Notes under the pieces: generated by a model
The model's database searches: none
The model's input: only the letters and a program-made list of their open reading frames with translations
What the model was told of the DNA's origin: nothing
Position numbers and translations under genes: made by a program
From: Desulfobulbaceae bacterium
Lineage (GTDB): Bacteria > Desulfobacterota > Desulfobulbia > Desulfobulbales > Desulfocapsaceae
Direction: 5' to 3'
DNA: 64,000 nt
NCBI GenBank assembly: GCA_019163335.1
Contig: JAFLKM010000008.1
Span: forward strand, 22,292 to 86,291
Shown here: positions 50,962-60,731 of the stretch, piece by piece
Position numbering within the stretch: the first letter of the stretch is position 1
How the letters are laid out: every line of letters begins with the position of its first letter

Positions 50962-53763
50962 TCACGATGTTGCTTTTTGAGTCGCCTTCGGCAGGGTAAA
51001 GAAAAATGTTGCCCCTTGTCCTGCCCCCGCTGATTCGATCCATATCGTCCCATTATAGCGCTCAATAATTCGTTTGACCAGCGCTAGTCCCAGTCCAGTC
51101 CCCTCTTCCCCTGTCTCCAGTTTTTCAAAAAGCCCAAAGACCTTGGCATGGAATCTCGGATCAATCCCGATACCGTTATCCCTGACGAAGAAAACCATCT
51201 CCCCACCATGCCCTTCAACCCCGATCTCGATGCGAGGATTTTCCTGGCTGCCCATGAACTTGCAGGCATTCTCCACCAAATTTTGCCAGATTTCAGCCAG
51301 ACGCGGCCGGTCGCCCCACAGGGTCACTGATGCCTCATTAATCTCCACCGCAACTCCCCGTTCGCTGACCATTCCCGCATTCAGTTGAACGGCCTCCTGG
51401 GCCAGATCCCTGAAAGCAACCTCCTGGGGGGGATTTTCAAGACGGCCAACGCGGGACAACTCCAGCAGTTCGGCGAGGAGTTGTGACATCTTATCGGCAG
51501 CATTGTGTATAAAGCCCAGGTCCTGCTGGAAACGCAGTTGGTCAGGAAGCTTGATATCCTCGACCAGATATCCAAGAAACGTCTTAATGGTCACCAGTGG
51601 ACTTTTCAAATCATGGGAAACCGTGTAGGTGAAACGCTCCAGTTCCTGGTTCTTTTTCTCCAACTTCCGGTCTTGCTCTTTGCGCTCGGTAATATCGGCA
51701 AGGAAACCATGGAGCAGGACCTTGCCGTCCGGTTTGAGTTCCGCTGTGGCGTGCCCTTCTACCCAGATCGTCTCTTGGCCAGGACGCATCACCCGATGTT
51801 CGTTGTGCCATTCTGAGGCAGTGTGGATCGACTCCAGAATGCTCGCCATCACCTGCGCGGCGTCATCGGGGTGGATCAGGGCAAGCAGAGAAGATAAGTC
51901 TTGAGCTACATCTTCGGGTCGTAGCCCGTAAAGCACCTCAAGCCCGTTACTGGCATAAGGCATGGAAACAGAACCGTCCGGGGCGAGTTGATACTGAAAA
52001 AGAGCACCAGGGACACTGTCGGCGATTCTGGTCAGCCGTTCTTCCAGGACGGCGCGCTGTCTTTCTACCTCGTATTTGTCCTGATAAAATCGAATGCGCT
52101 GTTGCCGCCAGATCAACCCGACACTGGTGCCGGCAAAGAGCAGCATCGTGCATGCCAGCAGCACCGTTATCCATAGGCGTTCTTGCAGCGGTTCATAAAT
52201 TTCATCGACATCCCTACGGGTAACGAGAAACCAGGGGGAGTCAGGAATGCCCCGCAATGCCGCGACAACCGGCTTGCCTCGATAGTCGATGCCCCGCACC
52301 ACCCCTTCCTGCCCCAAAACTGCCATAACAGCGGGGATATCTTTTCTTTCCAGTGGGAAGCTGAGATCCAGTGCCGCATTTTCTTTAAATCTGAGCTCAT
52401 TCAGGAAAATGGCGGTGTTCCCCTCTCTGCGCACCAACAGCGTTTCCGCCGTTGCGCTGGTAGTGGGCCAGCTCTGAATGAACGGATAGAGGTATTGTTT
52501 TGGGTCGATCCTGGTCACCAGGACACCGAGGGGTTCCCCGGCATGAGCTGGATCAAATATCGGCACCAGGATGGTCAGGTATATTTTACCACTGATCTCG
52601 TGGCGATAAAAATCCACAAACGTCATTTGCCCTGTATGCAAAGATTCGACGGCCTTTTGGCGTACATCCGAAGAAAGGGGGTCAGCCGAGGTTTCGGGAT
52701 AGGACCATCTGTTCGTGCCGAGCGCATCCAGCAGAAATATCCTGTTAATATTCCGGTTTGCATGAAGCGTTGCGGTCCAGTCTTCGATGTCCTGGTAGGC
52801 CTCTACTGTCGCAGGATTGGTGAAAGCGGTCTTTACGAGGTTTGCAAAGGTGATGTTATGGTGAAAGACTTTGGCGTCGGCCAGACGCTCCTCACGCCAT
52901 CGCTGCAAGTCGCCTGTCTTCAGGTCGGCAATGGCGGTCAACTGCCGTTCGATCTCGGCGAGGTAGGATTCCTCGTATTGACGGTGGTAAAAATATCCAG
53001 CGGAGAGAATTCCAGATCCCAGCAAGAGAAAGACCACGATTAGAAGACGGGAAGAGAAGTTCGCCTCCTGCTCTTGTCGTCCGGTTTCAGGCCGGGCAAG
53101 TGGTTGCGCCAGGGTCAGCAGGGCCGTTCCGAGCGCCATAAAGGCCAGACTTGTGGGCGCAGCCGGAGGAATGAAAGAACCACCGTAAAACATCGGGGTC
53201 CCCAGGAGATAGGACAGCAGCAGTATGCCGTTGGCTGCTATCAGTAGGGTTGCAATCCACCAGACCGCTGTCGCTTGCCATGGTCTGACGGGTCGCGTTG
53301 TAAGCACCGCCGGAAACGACAGGCTCAGCAGCAGAAAGGTGAAAGCCGTTATGGGCGACATGTGCCCAACGAGGATGCCGTCCACAGCTCCGATGGTGCG
53401 AAAACCAAGCTGCTCGATGTTGAGATAAATGCCCAGGAAGAAGAGCACCAACAGCGTAAGCGAGAGGCCTGCGCCGATAGTGAAGACCGACAGGCAGAGC
53501 CGCCTGTATCGGCGGTCGAGGGTGGCACGGCGGGTATACTGCAAGACCATCCCATAGACGACAAACAACGCCGCCGTACTGGGTGCCATCGGGATCAAGC
53601 CCTGGCCAAAACTGGCCAGGCGCTGCAAGGACAACAACCATCCCGCCAAAGCAATACAACCGAAAGCCGCCGCAATCCCGCCACAGATCCGTACCAGGAA
53701 TTGGCGCAATCCAGACGATCTCGCATCGTTTGGCAGAATCGAATAGTCTTGCGATTTTTTCAT
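50962..53763 (-). CDS. Membrane sensor histidine kinase with MASE-like, Cache-like and PAS domains
   Basis: A 933-residue kinase. Residues about 20-225 hold roughly seven membrane helices (a MASE-like front), a further helix at about 240-260 leads to a large extracytoplasmic Cache-like region (about 265-535; KAVESLHTGQMTFVDFYRH, GVLVTRIDPKQYLYPFI, SPWFLVTRRDVDEIY), and another helix (about 545-570) precedes a PAS/PAC (about 590-700). The kinase core is of the phytochrome-like HWE-free class: YTVSHDLKSPLVTIKTF (about 715), WQNLVENACKFM, VRDNGIGID and GTGLGLALVKRI. It heads the three-gene kinase-regulator-hybrid kinase unit. Confidence 0.92.
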   Translation of the reverse strand: MKKSQDYSILPNDARSSGLRQFLVRICGGIAAAFGCIALAGWLLSLQRLASFGQGLIPMAPSTAALFVVYGMVLQYTRRATLDRRYRRLCLSVFTIGAGLSLTLLVLFFLGIYLNIEQLGFRTIGAVDGILVGHMSPITAFTFLLLSLSFPAVLTTRPVRPWQATAVWWIATLLIAANGILLLSYLLGTPMFYGGSFIPPAAPTSLAFMALGTALLTLAQPLARPETGRQEQEANFSSRLLIVVFLLLGSGILSAGYFYHRQYEESYLAEIERQLTAIADLKTGDLQRWREERLADAKVFHHNITFANLVKTAFTNPATVEAYQDIEDWTATLHANRNINRIFLLDALGTNRWSYPETSADPLSSDVRQKAVESLHTGQMTFVDFYRHEISGKIYLTILVPIFDPAHAGEPLGVLVTRIDPKQYLYPFIQSWPTTSATAETLLVRREGNTAIFLNELRFKENAALDLSFPLERKDIPAVMAVLGQEGVVRGIDYRGKPVVAALRGIPDSPWFLVTRRDVDEIYEPLQERLWITVLLACTMLLFAGTSVGLIWRQQRIRFYQDKYEVERQRAVLEERLTRIADSVPGALFQYQLAPDGSVSMPYASNGLEVLYGLRPEDVAQDLSSLLALIHPDDAAQVMASILESIHTASEWHNEHRVMRPGQETIWVEGHATAELKPDGKVLLHGFLADITERKEQDRKLEKKNQELERFTYTVSHDLKSPLVTIKTFLGYLVEDIKLPDQLRFQQDLGFIHNAADKMSQLLAELLELSRVGRLENPPQEVAFRDLAQEAVQLNAGMVSERGVAVEINEASVTLWGDRPRLAEIWQNLVENACKFMGSQENPRIEIGVEGHGGEMVFFVRDNGIGIDPRFHAKVFGLFEKLETGEEGTGLGLALVKRIIERYNGTIWIESAGAGQGATFFFTLPKATQKATS

Positions 53764-54191
53764 CAGTTTTTTTGTCAGAGGTTCTCAGAGTCTTGCGCAC
53801 TCGCTACCCTGCAAAATAAACACAGCGTCATTCCCGAGTGTTTTTATCGGGAATCCAGTTTCGTACATTCAGTGTGGTATGGATTCCCGCTTGGGCGGGA
53901 ATGACGGCTCGGGGACATAAATCCTCATTTTGCACGAGGATCCTGGGAAAAGAAAGATGAAAAAGAAGTATACGCGATATTCTGGAACAAGCACTCTGCA
54001 ACAGTAATCGATTTTCTGGGGGTGAGTCAGACAGAGACTGTTTTTGTTCTAAGTTGTAAGGAAATCATATCAGATGCTGAAGAAAAATAAATCCCAAAAC
54101 TTCATATTGTCGCGCAGTATTAGGGAGCGTTGAAATGAGAGACAAGAAGCGGGAGTCACTTATCCCGTTCATCGGGGTTAGATTCGAGCTT
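53764..54191. repeat. Intergenic region with palindromic dispersed repeats
   Basis: At 53826-53906 lies CGTCATTCCCG ... CGGGAATGACG, with inner CGGGAATCCA / TGGATTCCCG pairs, a form of the widespread GGAATCC-type intergenic palindrome. At 54157-54181 is a fragment of family 1 (CACTTATCCCGTTCATCGGG). No gene is seen. Confidence 0.7.
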
Positions 54192-55337
54192 TTATTCTTT
54201 TGCGGCATGGATCAGGTCGATGATAGTGATCTCCGGCGGTGACAGAAGGCGGATGGGCGGTCCCCAGGTTCCGGTGCCGCGACTGACATAGAGAAACCCG
54301 CTTTCCAGCTTGGTGAGATGGCCGGCCTGCTGGGGATAAGCCAGCCAGGTGAGCAGGTTGAAGGGGAAGATCTGGCCTTTGTGGGTGTGGCCGGAAAGCT
54401 GGAGGTCAAAATGGCCAAGACTTTCCGGGGCAATATCAGGCCGGTGCTTGAGAAGAACCGTGAAGCTCTTGGTGGGTTGGGCAAGCAGGATGTCTCGCTC
54501 CCGGGATTGCATAGCCCCTTTTCCCTGGGCATTCAGGGCATGGTCATCCACTCCGACAAAGTTGATGCCTCCCGTGCTTATCCCCTGCTGGCGGAGAATG
54601 GTGAAACCGGATTGTCGGGTGAAATCCAGGGCATTCTGCAGGCCGGCATAGAACTCATGGTTCCCGGTGATGGCAAACTTGCCCAGAGCTGGTTTGAGTG
54701 CGGCCAGCAGTGCGGCCTCTTTGGTAAGGTGGTTGAGCTGGCCGTCCACCAGGTCGCCTGTGGACACCAGGATGTCAGGATGAGCCTCCTGGATTCGGGC
54801 AAGAATGGGTTTGAGTCGCCCTTCCCGGACAATGAGTCCCAGATGCACGTCTGATATCTGGACAATGCGGATCCTGCCGGGGGAGGCGGGAATCTTTGGG
54901 CTGGAGATTTCCACCTGCTCGAGGCGAATGTCGGACGCTTCGAACAGGCCGTAGCCGTAGATGGCCGGCACCAGCAGCATCTGGATGGCCATCAGTCGCC
55001 GGGGCGAGCTCCAGATAATTGCGGGTTGCTCCTGGGCCTTCGGGTTGATCTTCAGGATAGTGCGGTGGATGATATCCACCGCACCCGTCAGGACCACAAA
55101 AAGAAAGAGCAGTCCCATCCAGGTATAACCGGTATAGGACAGGATCCTGGCCCCGGCTTCAAAGCCCCTTTGCTCGGCGAGCCGGACGACAACCGGCGCT
55201 GCAATCATAATTGCCATGAAAAGGATGATGCCGATGCGTCCCTTTCTTCCGATGGGAAAGGCCTTCCTGATCCTGCTGAAGGCGTAAGCGTGGGCAAGGG
55301 AATAGACGCTCAGGTAAACAAGGAGAAAACGGATCAT
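54192..55337 (-). CDS. Membrane-anchored metallophosphoesterase (YkuE/YaeI-like)
   Basis: A 381-residue protein. Three to four N-terminal membrane helices (1-130) anchor a calcineurin-like domain with all metal motifs: QISDVHLG (about 157), STGDLVDG (about 192), ITGNHEFY (about 223), LLKHRPD (about 295) and LSGHTHKGQIF (about 313). Relatives cleave lipid-linked or cyclic phosphodiesters at the cytoplasmic membrane (YkuE, YaeI/LpxH-like), but the substrate here is unknown. It is followed by no gene for 280 bp and preceded 99 bp upstream by the PsiE-like gene. Confidence 0.88.
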   Translation of the reverse strand: MIRFLLVYLSVYSLAHAYAFSRIRKAFPIGRKGRIGIILFMAIMIAAPVVVRLAEQRGFEAGARILSYTGYTWMGLLFLFVVLTGAVDIIHRTILKINPKAQEQPAIIWSSPRRLMAIQMLLVPAIYGYGLFEASDIRLEQVEISSPKIPASPGRIRIVQISDVHLGLIVREGRLKPILARIQEAHPDILVSTGDLVDGQLNHLTKEAALLAALKPALGKFAITGNHEFYAGLQNALDFTRQSGFTILRQQGISTGGINFVGVDDHALNAQGKGAMQSRERDILLAQPTKSFTVLLKHRPDIAPESLGHFDLQLSGHTHKGQIFPFNLLTWLAYPQQAGHLTKLESGFLYVSRGTGTWGPPIRLLSPPEITIIDLIHAAKE

Positions 55338-55436
55338 GTCCTGGCCCGTGGTCTTGATTTGCTGCGTTTGGTCTTATTGAGCATGAAAAAGAGCGATGGA
55401 CTCCTACTCGGCCCTGTCGATGTCTGCTTCATTCTT

Positions 55437-55898
55437 TCAAGGGTGAGATTGTTCTTCCAGTGATGGCGTGTCGTTCATCTCCAGATTTTTTTTGTCCCGA
55501 TGGCTGTACCGGATCAGAAAGTAGCTGGCGGCCAGCGCAAAAACCATGGCGGCGATGCCTAAAAGGCTCCCTGCAGAGAGCTCTTTGGGGTCAAGGGTAA
55601 TGATTTTTCTGGTTATCGCGATCATGGCAACCGAGATAACGATCTCCAGATGGAAATCCCGGTGGGTGATATAGGTGGTGACGGAGTGCAGCAGCTCAAT
55701 GCCGATCATCACCAGCAGAATCATTCCAAGAATTTCCATCAGCTCGTGTGTTTCCAGCAAAAAGAAGGGCGGACTGATTACGGCCACCCCGATGACCCAG
55801 ATGACGTGGACGGTCGCAAGGAGTGTAATGATGGCCAGTAAAAACAGCAGAATATGATTGATCAGTTTTTCGAATTTATGGACGGAAGCGATGATCAA
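55437..55898 (-). CDS. PsiE-like four-helix membrane protein
   Basis: A 153-residue inner-membrane protein of the phosphate-starvation-inducible PsiE family, with four predicted helices (about 10-35, 55-75, 85-105, 110-130). Diagnostic are HDFHL-like ITHRDFHLEIVISVAMIAIT and RKIITLDPKE. The molecular role of the family is unknown. An AGGAGGG site precedes the ATG. It lies upstream of the metallophosphoesterase, a possible phosphate-related pair, but no Pho box was identified. Confidence 0.8.
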   Translation of the reverse strand: MIIASVHKFEKLINHILLFLLAIITLLATVHVIWVIGVAVISPPFFLLETHELMEILGMILLVMIGIELLHSVTTYITHRDFHLEIVISVAMIAITRKIITLDPKELSAGSLLGIAAMVFALAASYFLIRYSHRDKKNLEMNDTPSLEEQSHP

Positions 55899-56363
55899 GG
55901 GGGTCCCTCCTGTTGGATGTGGTGGGCTGTGAAAATGTTTCTATGCCTATGGGATTGGTGGGCCAGGATGTGGAAAACCCTGACAGAATACTAAAACCGT
56001 ATGGTACGGAATGTCCAGCCATCCGTCAAGGTTGTAGTCCCACATTTCGTGTTTTCATCTTCCAGGGATTGGACAGCAAGTTTTGAAGGTCAGATGTTTA
56101 CTGCCTGAAAGGAGAAGAGACGAATGACCTTGGGGAGTAGAAAGGTTGAGGCGTAGGGAATCAGGATGGAAGGGGACCAACGACGGAAGGGAATAGATCT
56201 CAACTATATGACATCGGACAGACATATTGCCTGGACAAGTTGATGGAGCTGCCCGAAATCTGTCTGATAGACAATCCGGCGCCATGACTCAACGGGAATC
56301 ATGGCGCCAGGTGTTCAGCTCGGTTCTTTTTTCAGAAAATGAAAAGAGTCAATTTGACCGCTT
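55899..56363. other. Intergenic region with a perfect hairpin
   Basis: GGCGCCATGA at 56278-56287 pairs perfectly with TCATGGCGCC at 56299-56308. It lies downstream of the PEP-CTERM gene on the minus strand and may form its 3' end, though no T-run follows. Otherwise no gene or known motif is seen. Confidence 0.55.
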
Positions 56364-56993
56364 TTATAATGGACGGGTGAAAATTGTCTTTTTCTCTTTT
56401 TTCCTTGCACCCAAAAGGCCAATCAGGCCGGTACCAAAGAGCAACATACTCATTGGCTCGGGAACGTTAACATTATCAAACTGGTGAAAATCATATTCTC
56501 CTTGCGCCCAGCTGACAGCAATGACATCGCTGAAATCAGATCCGAAAATGAACTTCTCACGTCCGAGGAGACCATCCAGGGTTAAGGTTTGGAATACCGA
56601 AGAACCATCCTCACGTTGAGCGTTAAAAGTAACGTCAAAGGTGTCACCGGTTGCATATAATTCGGCCAGGTGGATGGAATTGAATGAAAAAGCGGTGTTG
56701 TCGGTTCTGGTCAGAACGGTCATCCCTTCGAAGTTGTCGTTAAACAGGGCGGTTGAGCCGCTGAATCCATAAGCCTCTGATCCCAGGGTGGCCAGCGAAG
56801 GGGAAAAACCGCTGTCTTCTTCTGTAGCGATGTTGGTGAACAGGAAACCATTTTCGGTGTAAGTTGATCCATGGTCGACAACCTGATCATCCACATGGGA
56901 TAATGACTCAAAGGTAATGACGCCTGCCTGGGCATTCATGGCCAGGCCAAAGATTGAGATACAGCAGCAGAGAGACAATTTTTTAATTTTCAT
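56364..56993 (-). CDS. PEP-CTERM sorting-domain protein
   Basis: A 209-residue exported protein with a signal peptide (LSLCCCISIFGLAMNAQA, cleavage about 24) and a C-terminal PEP-CTERM signal VPEPMSMLLFGTGLIG followed by a basic cluster. The tail extends 8-9 residues beyond the usual basic end (KKTIFTRPL), which is atypical. The middle is a beta-rich domain (TFDVTFNAQREDGS, VIAVSWAQGEYDFHQFDNV) like those of PEP-CTERM proteins with DVxxxG-type beta-sandwiches. It lies 36 bp downstream of a Tat phosphoesterase gene on the same strand, so the two are probably co-transcribed and may work together outside the cell. Confidence 0.9.
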   Translation of the reverse strand: MKIKKLSLCCCISIFGLAMNAQAGVITFESLSHVDDQVVDHGSTYTENGFLFTNIATEEDSGFSPSLATLGSEAYGFSGSTALFNDNFEGMTVLTRTDNTAFSFNSIHLAELYATGDTFDVTFNAQREDGSSVFQTLTLDGLLGREKFIFGSDFSDVIAVSWAQGEYDFHQFDNVNVPEPMSMLLFGTGLIGLLGARKKEKKTIFTRPL

Positions 56994-57029
56994 GAGACAT
57001 TCCTTGTAAATAAGAGAAAAGAAAGTGGA

Positions 57030-58724
57030 TTAAACATTCATCAGTTTCAGGGCAAAGTCACCCTCATGGTTCAGTACGGCCCAAGCGGTTCTGGTTCTTG
57101 GGTCAACGCCATAGGTGCCCAGTCCGTATGTTGCCTTCCAGGGACCGTAAACAAAGGTCTTGGCGCCGCCGGTATTGAGATCAACCGCGCTGACCCAGTT
57201 TTCTTCATCATCTTTGGAAATGATAACAAAACGGCCGCTGACCAGGTCGGAAGGACGGACTTTCTTTGGATCGTAGCTGATTGCCAGGGCGAACTCGTCT
57301 GTTTCCGTGCTTTCATCGGCATCGGGTAACAAGCCGGGAAGGGCTTCACTGTAAAGGCTGAGATTGTCAACCATGCCCCAGAGGCTGAAAACATGACTGG
57401 CGGCAGCTGCGGTGGTGGCGTCAGCCCAACCGGTGCAGAGGGTTTTTTGCAATTGGCGGGCAAGATAGTCAGTCTCGGTATTGCCGTTGGTGCCGCTGAG
57501 GATCTTGGCCTTGGTGCCGTTATAGGTGCTTTCAATGCCGGCGTAGGATTCGCCATGCTCAACGAGATATTGCTCGCCGTTGAGGCTGTAGCCGAAACGT
57601 TCGCGGAGATAGAATGCGAAATCGGGGGCGTCGATCATGTCTATGTCGCCATAATCGGAACCATGGCTTGCGGAATAAAAATCAACCGTTACCCGAGGGC
57701 CATCAACAGTGAAGATATAGTATCCTACCGTAAACAGTTCCTGGGTTACCGGGGTCTCGCGGCCGTCATCACCAGTTTTTGGAATATAAAATTTGTAGCT
57801 GTTGGAGGAGCAGATAATCTGGCCAACGCTGGCGGATTTGTCGGAGGTGCTGACCAGCGAGCGGTGATGCATGTGATCGTGGCCGCCAAGGCAATAACGG
57901 ACGCCGTTATCAGCGCATGCGGTGATAAAGGAATTTCTGGCGGCAGCGTTTGCGATCAGATCCTTGCCGAAAAGAACATCCTTATGGTTCTGGCCAATCA
58001 GATTCTTGTGGGAGAAGACAAAGGTGTGCTTGTCTGAACCGGTATGGGATGAAAGCCGGGATTCTACCCAGGGCAATTGATCGACGGCATTGTCATTATT
58101 CGTTCCGCTGGTGTAGTTGCTGCCGTCAAAGCGGGTAAACTGATCAATGAGCACGCAGCGGACGTTGTTGTAATCAAAGCTGTAAGATAAGCCGGTGAGT
58201 GCGTTGCCGCTTACCCCTAAGACCGGACTGTCAAAATTGGTGGCTCCGACTACATTGTCTCCCTGGCCCTGGGTCTGAGGAAACAGGGTCTTCAGCTCTC
58301 CTGCGGCGGTGGCTGAGGCCTCGTGATTTCCCCGTACCGGAAAAAAACCGATGCCGTTGTCGTAGAGAACCTGGGTGTGGGCGGCGCGGGTTGGCAGGGG
58401 AGTACGGTATTTAACACCGTCAATAGTAACATATTCCTTATCAGCCAGATCGCCCACTTGGATGACAAATTTGCATTGATGGCCGACGAACTGGTTGTTC
58501 AGGGCATCGATGATTCCCGTCGCGCAGGTGTTTTCCCCGCCTGCTGTGAGTTTCCACTGGGTGTCGGACATGACGCCGAAGGCCCAGGCGTTGCTGGAGC
58601 CCATGGCCAGGGCGTTTTTGGGTGAAAGATAGGATAAATAGGGAATATCAAATCTTGAGATTGCCAGGCCTGCAAGGCTGGCGCCACCGATCTTTAAAAA
58701 ACTTCTTCTGTCTAGCTTCTTCAT
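57030..58724 (-). CDS. Tat-exported metallophosphoesterase (purple-acid-phosphatase-like)
   Basis: A 564-residue protein with a twin-arginine signal (LDRRSFLKIGGASLAGLAIS). The calcineurin-like core shows GVMSDTQWK (about 50), QVGDLADKE (about 90), VRGNHEAS (about 128), FVFSHKNLIG (about 235) and LGGHDHMHHR (about 280). The C-terminal 200 residues form a beta-rich domain (WAVLNHEGDFALKLMNV end). It should fold in the cytoplasm with its metals and be exported to the periplasm, cleaving phosphate esters. It is upstream of, and likely in one transcript with, the PEP-CTERM protein. Confidence 0.88.
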   Translation of the reverse strand: MKKLDRRSFLKIGGASLAGLAISRFDIPYLSYLSPKNALAMGSSNAWAFGVMSDTQWKLTAGGENTCATGIIDALNNQFVGHQCKFVIQVGDLADKEYVTIDGVKYRTPLPTRAAHTQVLYDNGIGFFPVRGNHEASATAAGELKTLFPQTQGQGDNVVGATNFDSPVLGVSGNALTGLSYSFDYNNVRCVLIDQFTRFDGSNYTSGTNNDNAVDQLPWVESRLSSHTGSDKHTFVFSHKNLIGQNHKDVLFGKDLIANAAARNSFITACADNGVRYCLGGHDHMHHRSLVSTSDKSASVGQIICSSNSYKFYIPKTGDDGRETPVTQELFTVGYYIFTVDGPRVTVDFYSASHGSDYGDIDMIDAPDFAFYLRERFGYSLNGEQYLVEHGESYAGIESTYNGTKAKILSGTNGNTETDYLARQLQKTLCTGWADATTAAAASHVFSLWGMVDNLSLYSEALPGLLPDADESTETDEFALAISYDPKKVRPSDLVSGRFVIISKDDEENWVSAVDLNTGGAKTFVYGPWKATYGLGTYGVDPRTRTAWAVLNHEGDFALKLMNV

Positions 58725-59126
58725 TTTTACCCCACTTGAGTTTTGAACTGCCTTTTATCGGCGGTGAGAAAATCGCCGCTTGATGGTAACTCCATTCCCC
58801 CGGAATTTTTTCCTTTCTGCTGACTCGTCAGCAGAACTCTGCCTTCCGTTTGTGCTTTAAATTTCGAGGTACCCTACAGGGGCTTTGTTAGCCATTGCTT
58901 AGCATTGTGTTTTTTTATGTTAGGCGGTGAGAATGGGAGGCGCTCTCGTCTGCCGGACGAGATTTCGGTCTTTCGGCTGGTGCTGTTGCTCCCGACAATA
59001 ACGGAGCGTGCATTCCTTTTTGTAACCTTTTCTTCATTTTAGGTATTCCGTAGGTTGTTGTAATGTTTGAATGGTGAAATTGATTAAATACTCGAAATGT
59101 TAGGTGAAATAATGAAATGTGGTTGC
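58725..59126. promoter_or_regulatory. Divergent control region between the Tat phosphoesterase and nifE
   Basis: TTCTGCTGAC-TC-GTCAGCAGAA at 58815-58836 is a perfect 10-bp palindrome about 90 bp upstream of the phosphoesterase ATG, a candidate operator. A near-miss NifA site, TGT-N8-ACA, is at 58984-58997, and TGT-N10-TCA occurs at about 59018; no perfect TGT-N10-ACA was found. Confidence 0.45.
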
Positions 59127-59142
59127 TGGCATTGTTCTTGCT
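59127..59142 (+). promoter_or_regulatory. Sigma-54 promoter of nifENB
   Basis: TGGCATTGTTCTTGCT matches TGGCAC-N5-TTGCT with a single change at the sixth position; GG and GC are correctly spaced. It lies about 137 bp before the nifE ATG. Confidence 0.85.
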
Positions 59143-59278
59143 TCTATGGCTGTAACCAGCACGGCTCATCCCCGACCATTCATGAGAGATTTGGTCTGGT
59201 GTCTGTGCTGCGGGGCATGGAAATCGTTCATCTTACAGAAGCCCCATCACACCTTTGGAAGGAAGAAGGAGAACAACC

Positions 59279-60607
59279 ATGGAAGGAATGCTTGCAGAAC
59301 GACAGGATCAGGTTCATCGTACCGGTGAACAGCCTTTTACCCTGGTGTGTAATAAAGACAGTCTGGCCGGGGCAGTGAGTCAGCGGGCCTGCGTTTTCTG
59401 CGGATCGCGGGTAGTGCTCTATCCCATTGCCGATGCCCTGCATCTGGTGCATGGGCCCATTGGCTGTGCGGTGTACACCTGGGATATCCGCGGTTCTCTT
59501 TCCTCTGGATCGGAGCTTTTCCGACTTTCATTTTCCACCGATCTGCAGGAGATTGACGTCATCTTCGGTGGTGAGAAAAAACTTTATCGGGCCCTGATTG
59601 AACTGATTGATCGCCATAGCCCCAAGGCTGCGTTCATCTATTCCACCTGTATTGTCGGGATCATCGGGGATGACCTGGAGGCCGTCTGTCGCCAGGTGGA
59701 ATCAGAAAAAGGGATACCGGTGATTCCGGTTATGTCGGAAGGATTCAAGGGAAACAAGCGGGCCGGCTACACCGCCGCCTGCAATGCCATGGCCCGGCTG
59801 ATCGGTACCGGAGACACGGCTGGAATTTCGCCCTATTCAATCAATATCCTGGGAGATTTTAATCTTGCCGGGGAGATCTGGATTATCCGTGAATACTTCG
59901 AGCGCATGGGCGTGGAGGTGGTGGCCAATATCACTGGCGACGGCAGAGTTGATGACCTGAAACGGGCGCACGGAGCCGCCCTGAATGTGGTCCAGTGCTC
60001 GGGATCCACCATGGATCTGGCCAAGATCATGGAAGAAAAATATAACATCCCATCCATTCGGGTCTCCTATTTTGGCGTCGATGATATGGCCCAGTCCCTC
60101 TATGATGTGGCCAATCATTTCGGCGACAAGGAGATGCTCGAGAAAACCAAAAAAATTGTCCAGGAAGAACTGACCCGGATCATGCCACAGTTGGAGAGGT
60201 ATAAAAAAGCTCTGGCCGGCAAGAAGGCAGCCATCTACGTGGGCGGCTCGTTCAAGGCCTTTTCCCTGGTCAAGGCCTTTCGCCTGCTTGATATGCGGGT
60301 GGTGATGGTGGGGTCTCAGACCGGTACCGAACAGGAATATCGGGAGCTCGCCGAGATTACCGATCCCGGCACAATTATTGTGGATGACACCAATCCCCTC
60401 GAGTTGAGTTCATTTCTAGAAGAAAAAGAGGTGGATATTCTGGTGGGCGGGGTGAAGGAGAGGCCCATTGCCTACAAACTGGGAGTCGCCTTCTGTGATC
60501 ATAATCATGAGCGCAAAGAGGCCTTGGCCGGTTTTCAGGGGATGCTCAACTTTGCAAAAGAGGTCTATTCCTCGGTGATGAGCCCGGTCTGGCGGATCAA
60601 AAAATAG
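59279..60607 (+). CDS. nifE: FeMo-cofactor scaffold protein NifE
   Basis: A 442-residue NifD homologue that with NifN forms the scaffold on which the NifB product is converted to FeMo-cofactor. Cluster-ligand cysteines are in ACVFCGSR (about 36-40), GPIGCAVY (about 68) and YSTCIVGIIGDD (about 130). The C-terminal cofactor region lacks the NifD His context (FCDHNHERKEALAGFQG). Length is typical. ATG at 59279 has AAGGAG 9 bases ahead; the upstream in-frame start at 59255 is poorer. It opens the nifE-nifN-nifB block. Confidence 0.96.
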   Translation: MEGMLAERQDQVHRTGEQPFTLVCNKDSLAGAVSQRACVFCGSRVVLYPIADALHLVHGPIGCAVYTWDIRGSLSSGSELFRLSFSTDLQEIDVIFGGEKKLYRALIELIDRHSPKAAFIYSTCIVGIIGDDLEAVCRQVESEKGIPVIPVMSEGFKGNKRAGYTAACNAMARLIGTGDTAGISPYSINILGDFNLAGEIWIIREYFERMGVEVVANITGDGRVDDLKRAHGAALNVVQCSGSTMDLAKIMEEKYNIPSIRVSYFGVDDMAQSLYDVANHFGDKEMLEKTKKIVQEELTRIMPQLERYKKALAGKKAAIYVGGSFKAFSLVKAFRLLDMRVVMVGSQTGTEQEYRELAEITDPGTIIVDDTNPLELSSFLEEKEVDILVGGVKERPIAYKLGVAFCDHNHERKEALAGFQGMLNFAKEVYSSVMSPVWRIKK

Positions 60608-60731
60608 AGGGCGGGAAAAGGGAAGGGGAAGAACAGAAGTCTGAAGCCGGAAGGGTGAAGTCCCCATGGCCTTTGGACGAGAGCAGGTCACACAACGCAA
60701 TTTTTTTTAATCGTTTCGAATGGAGATTGCC

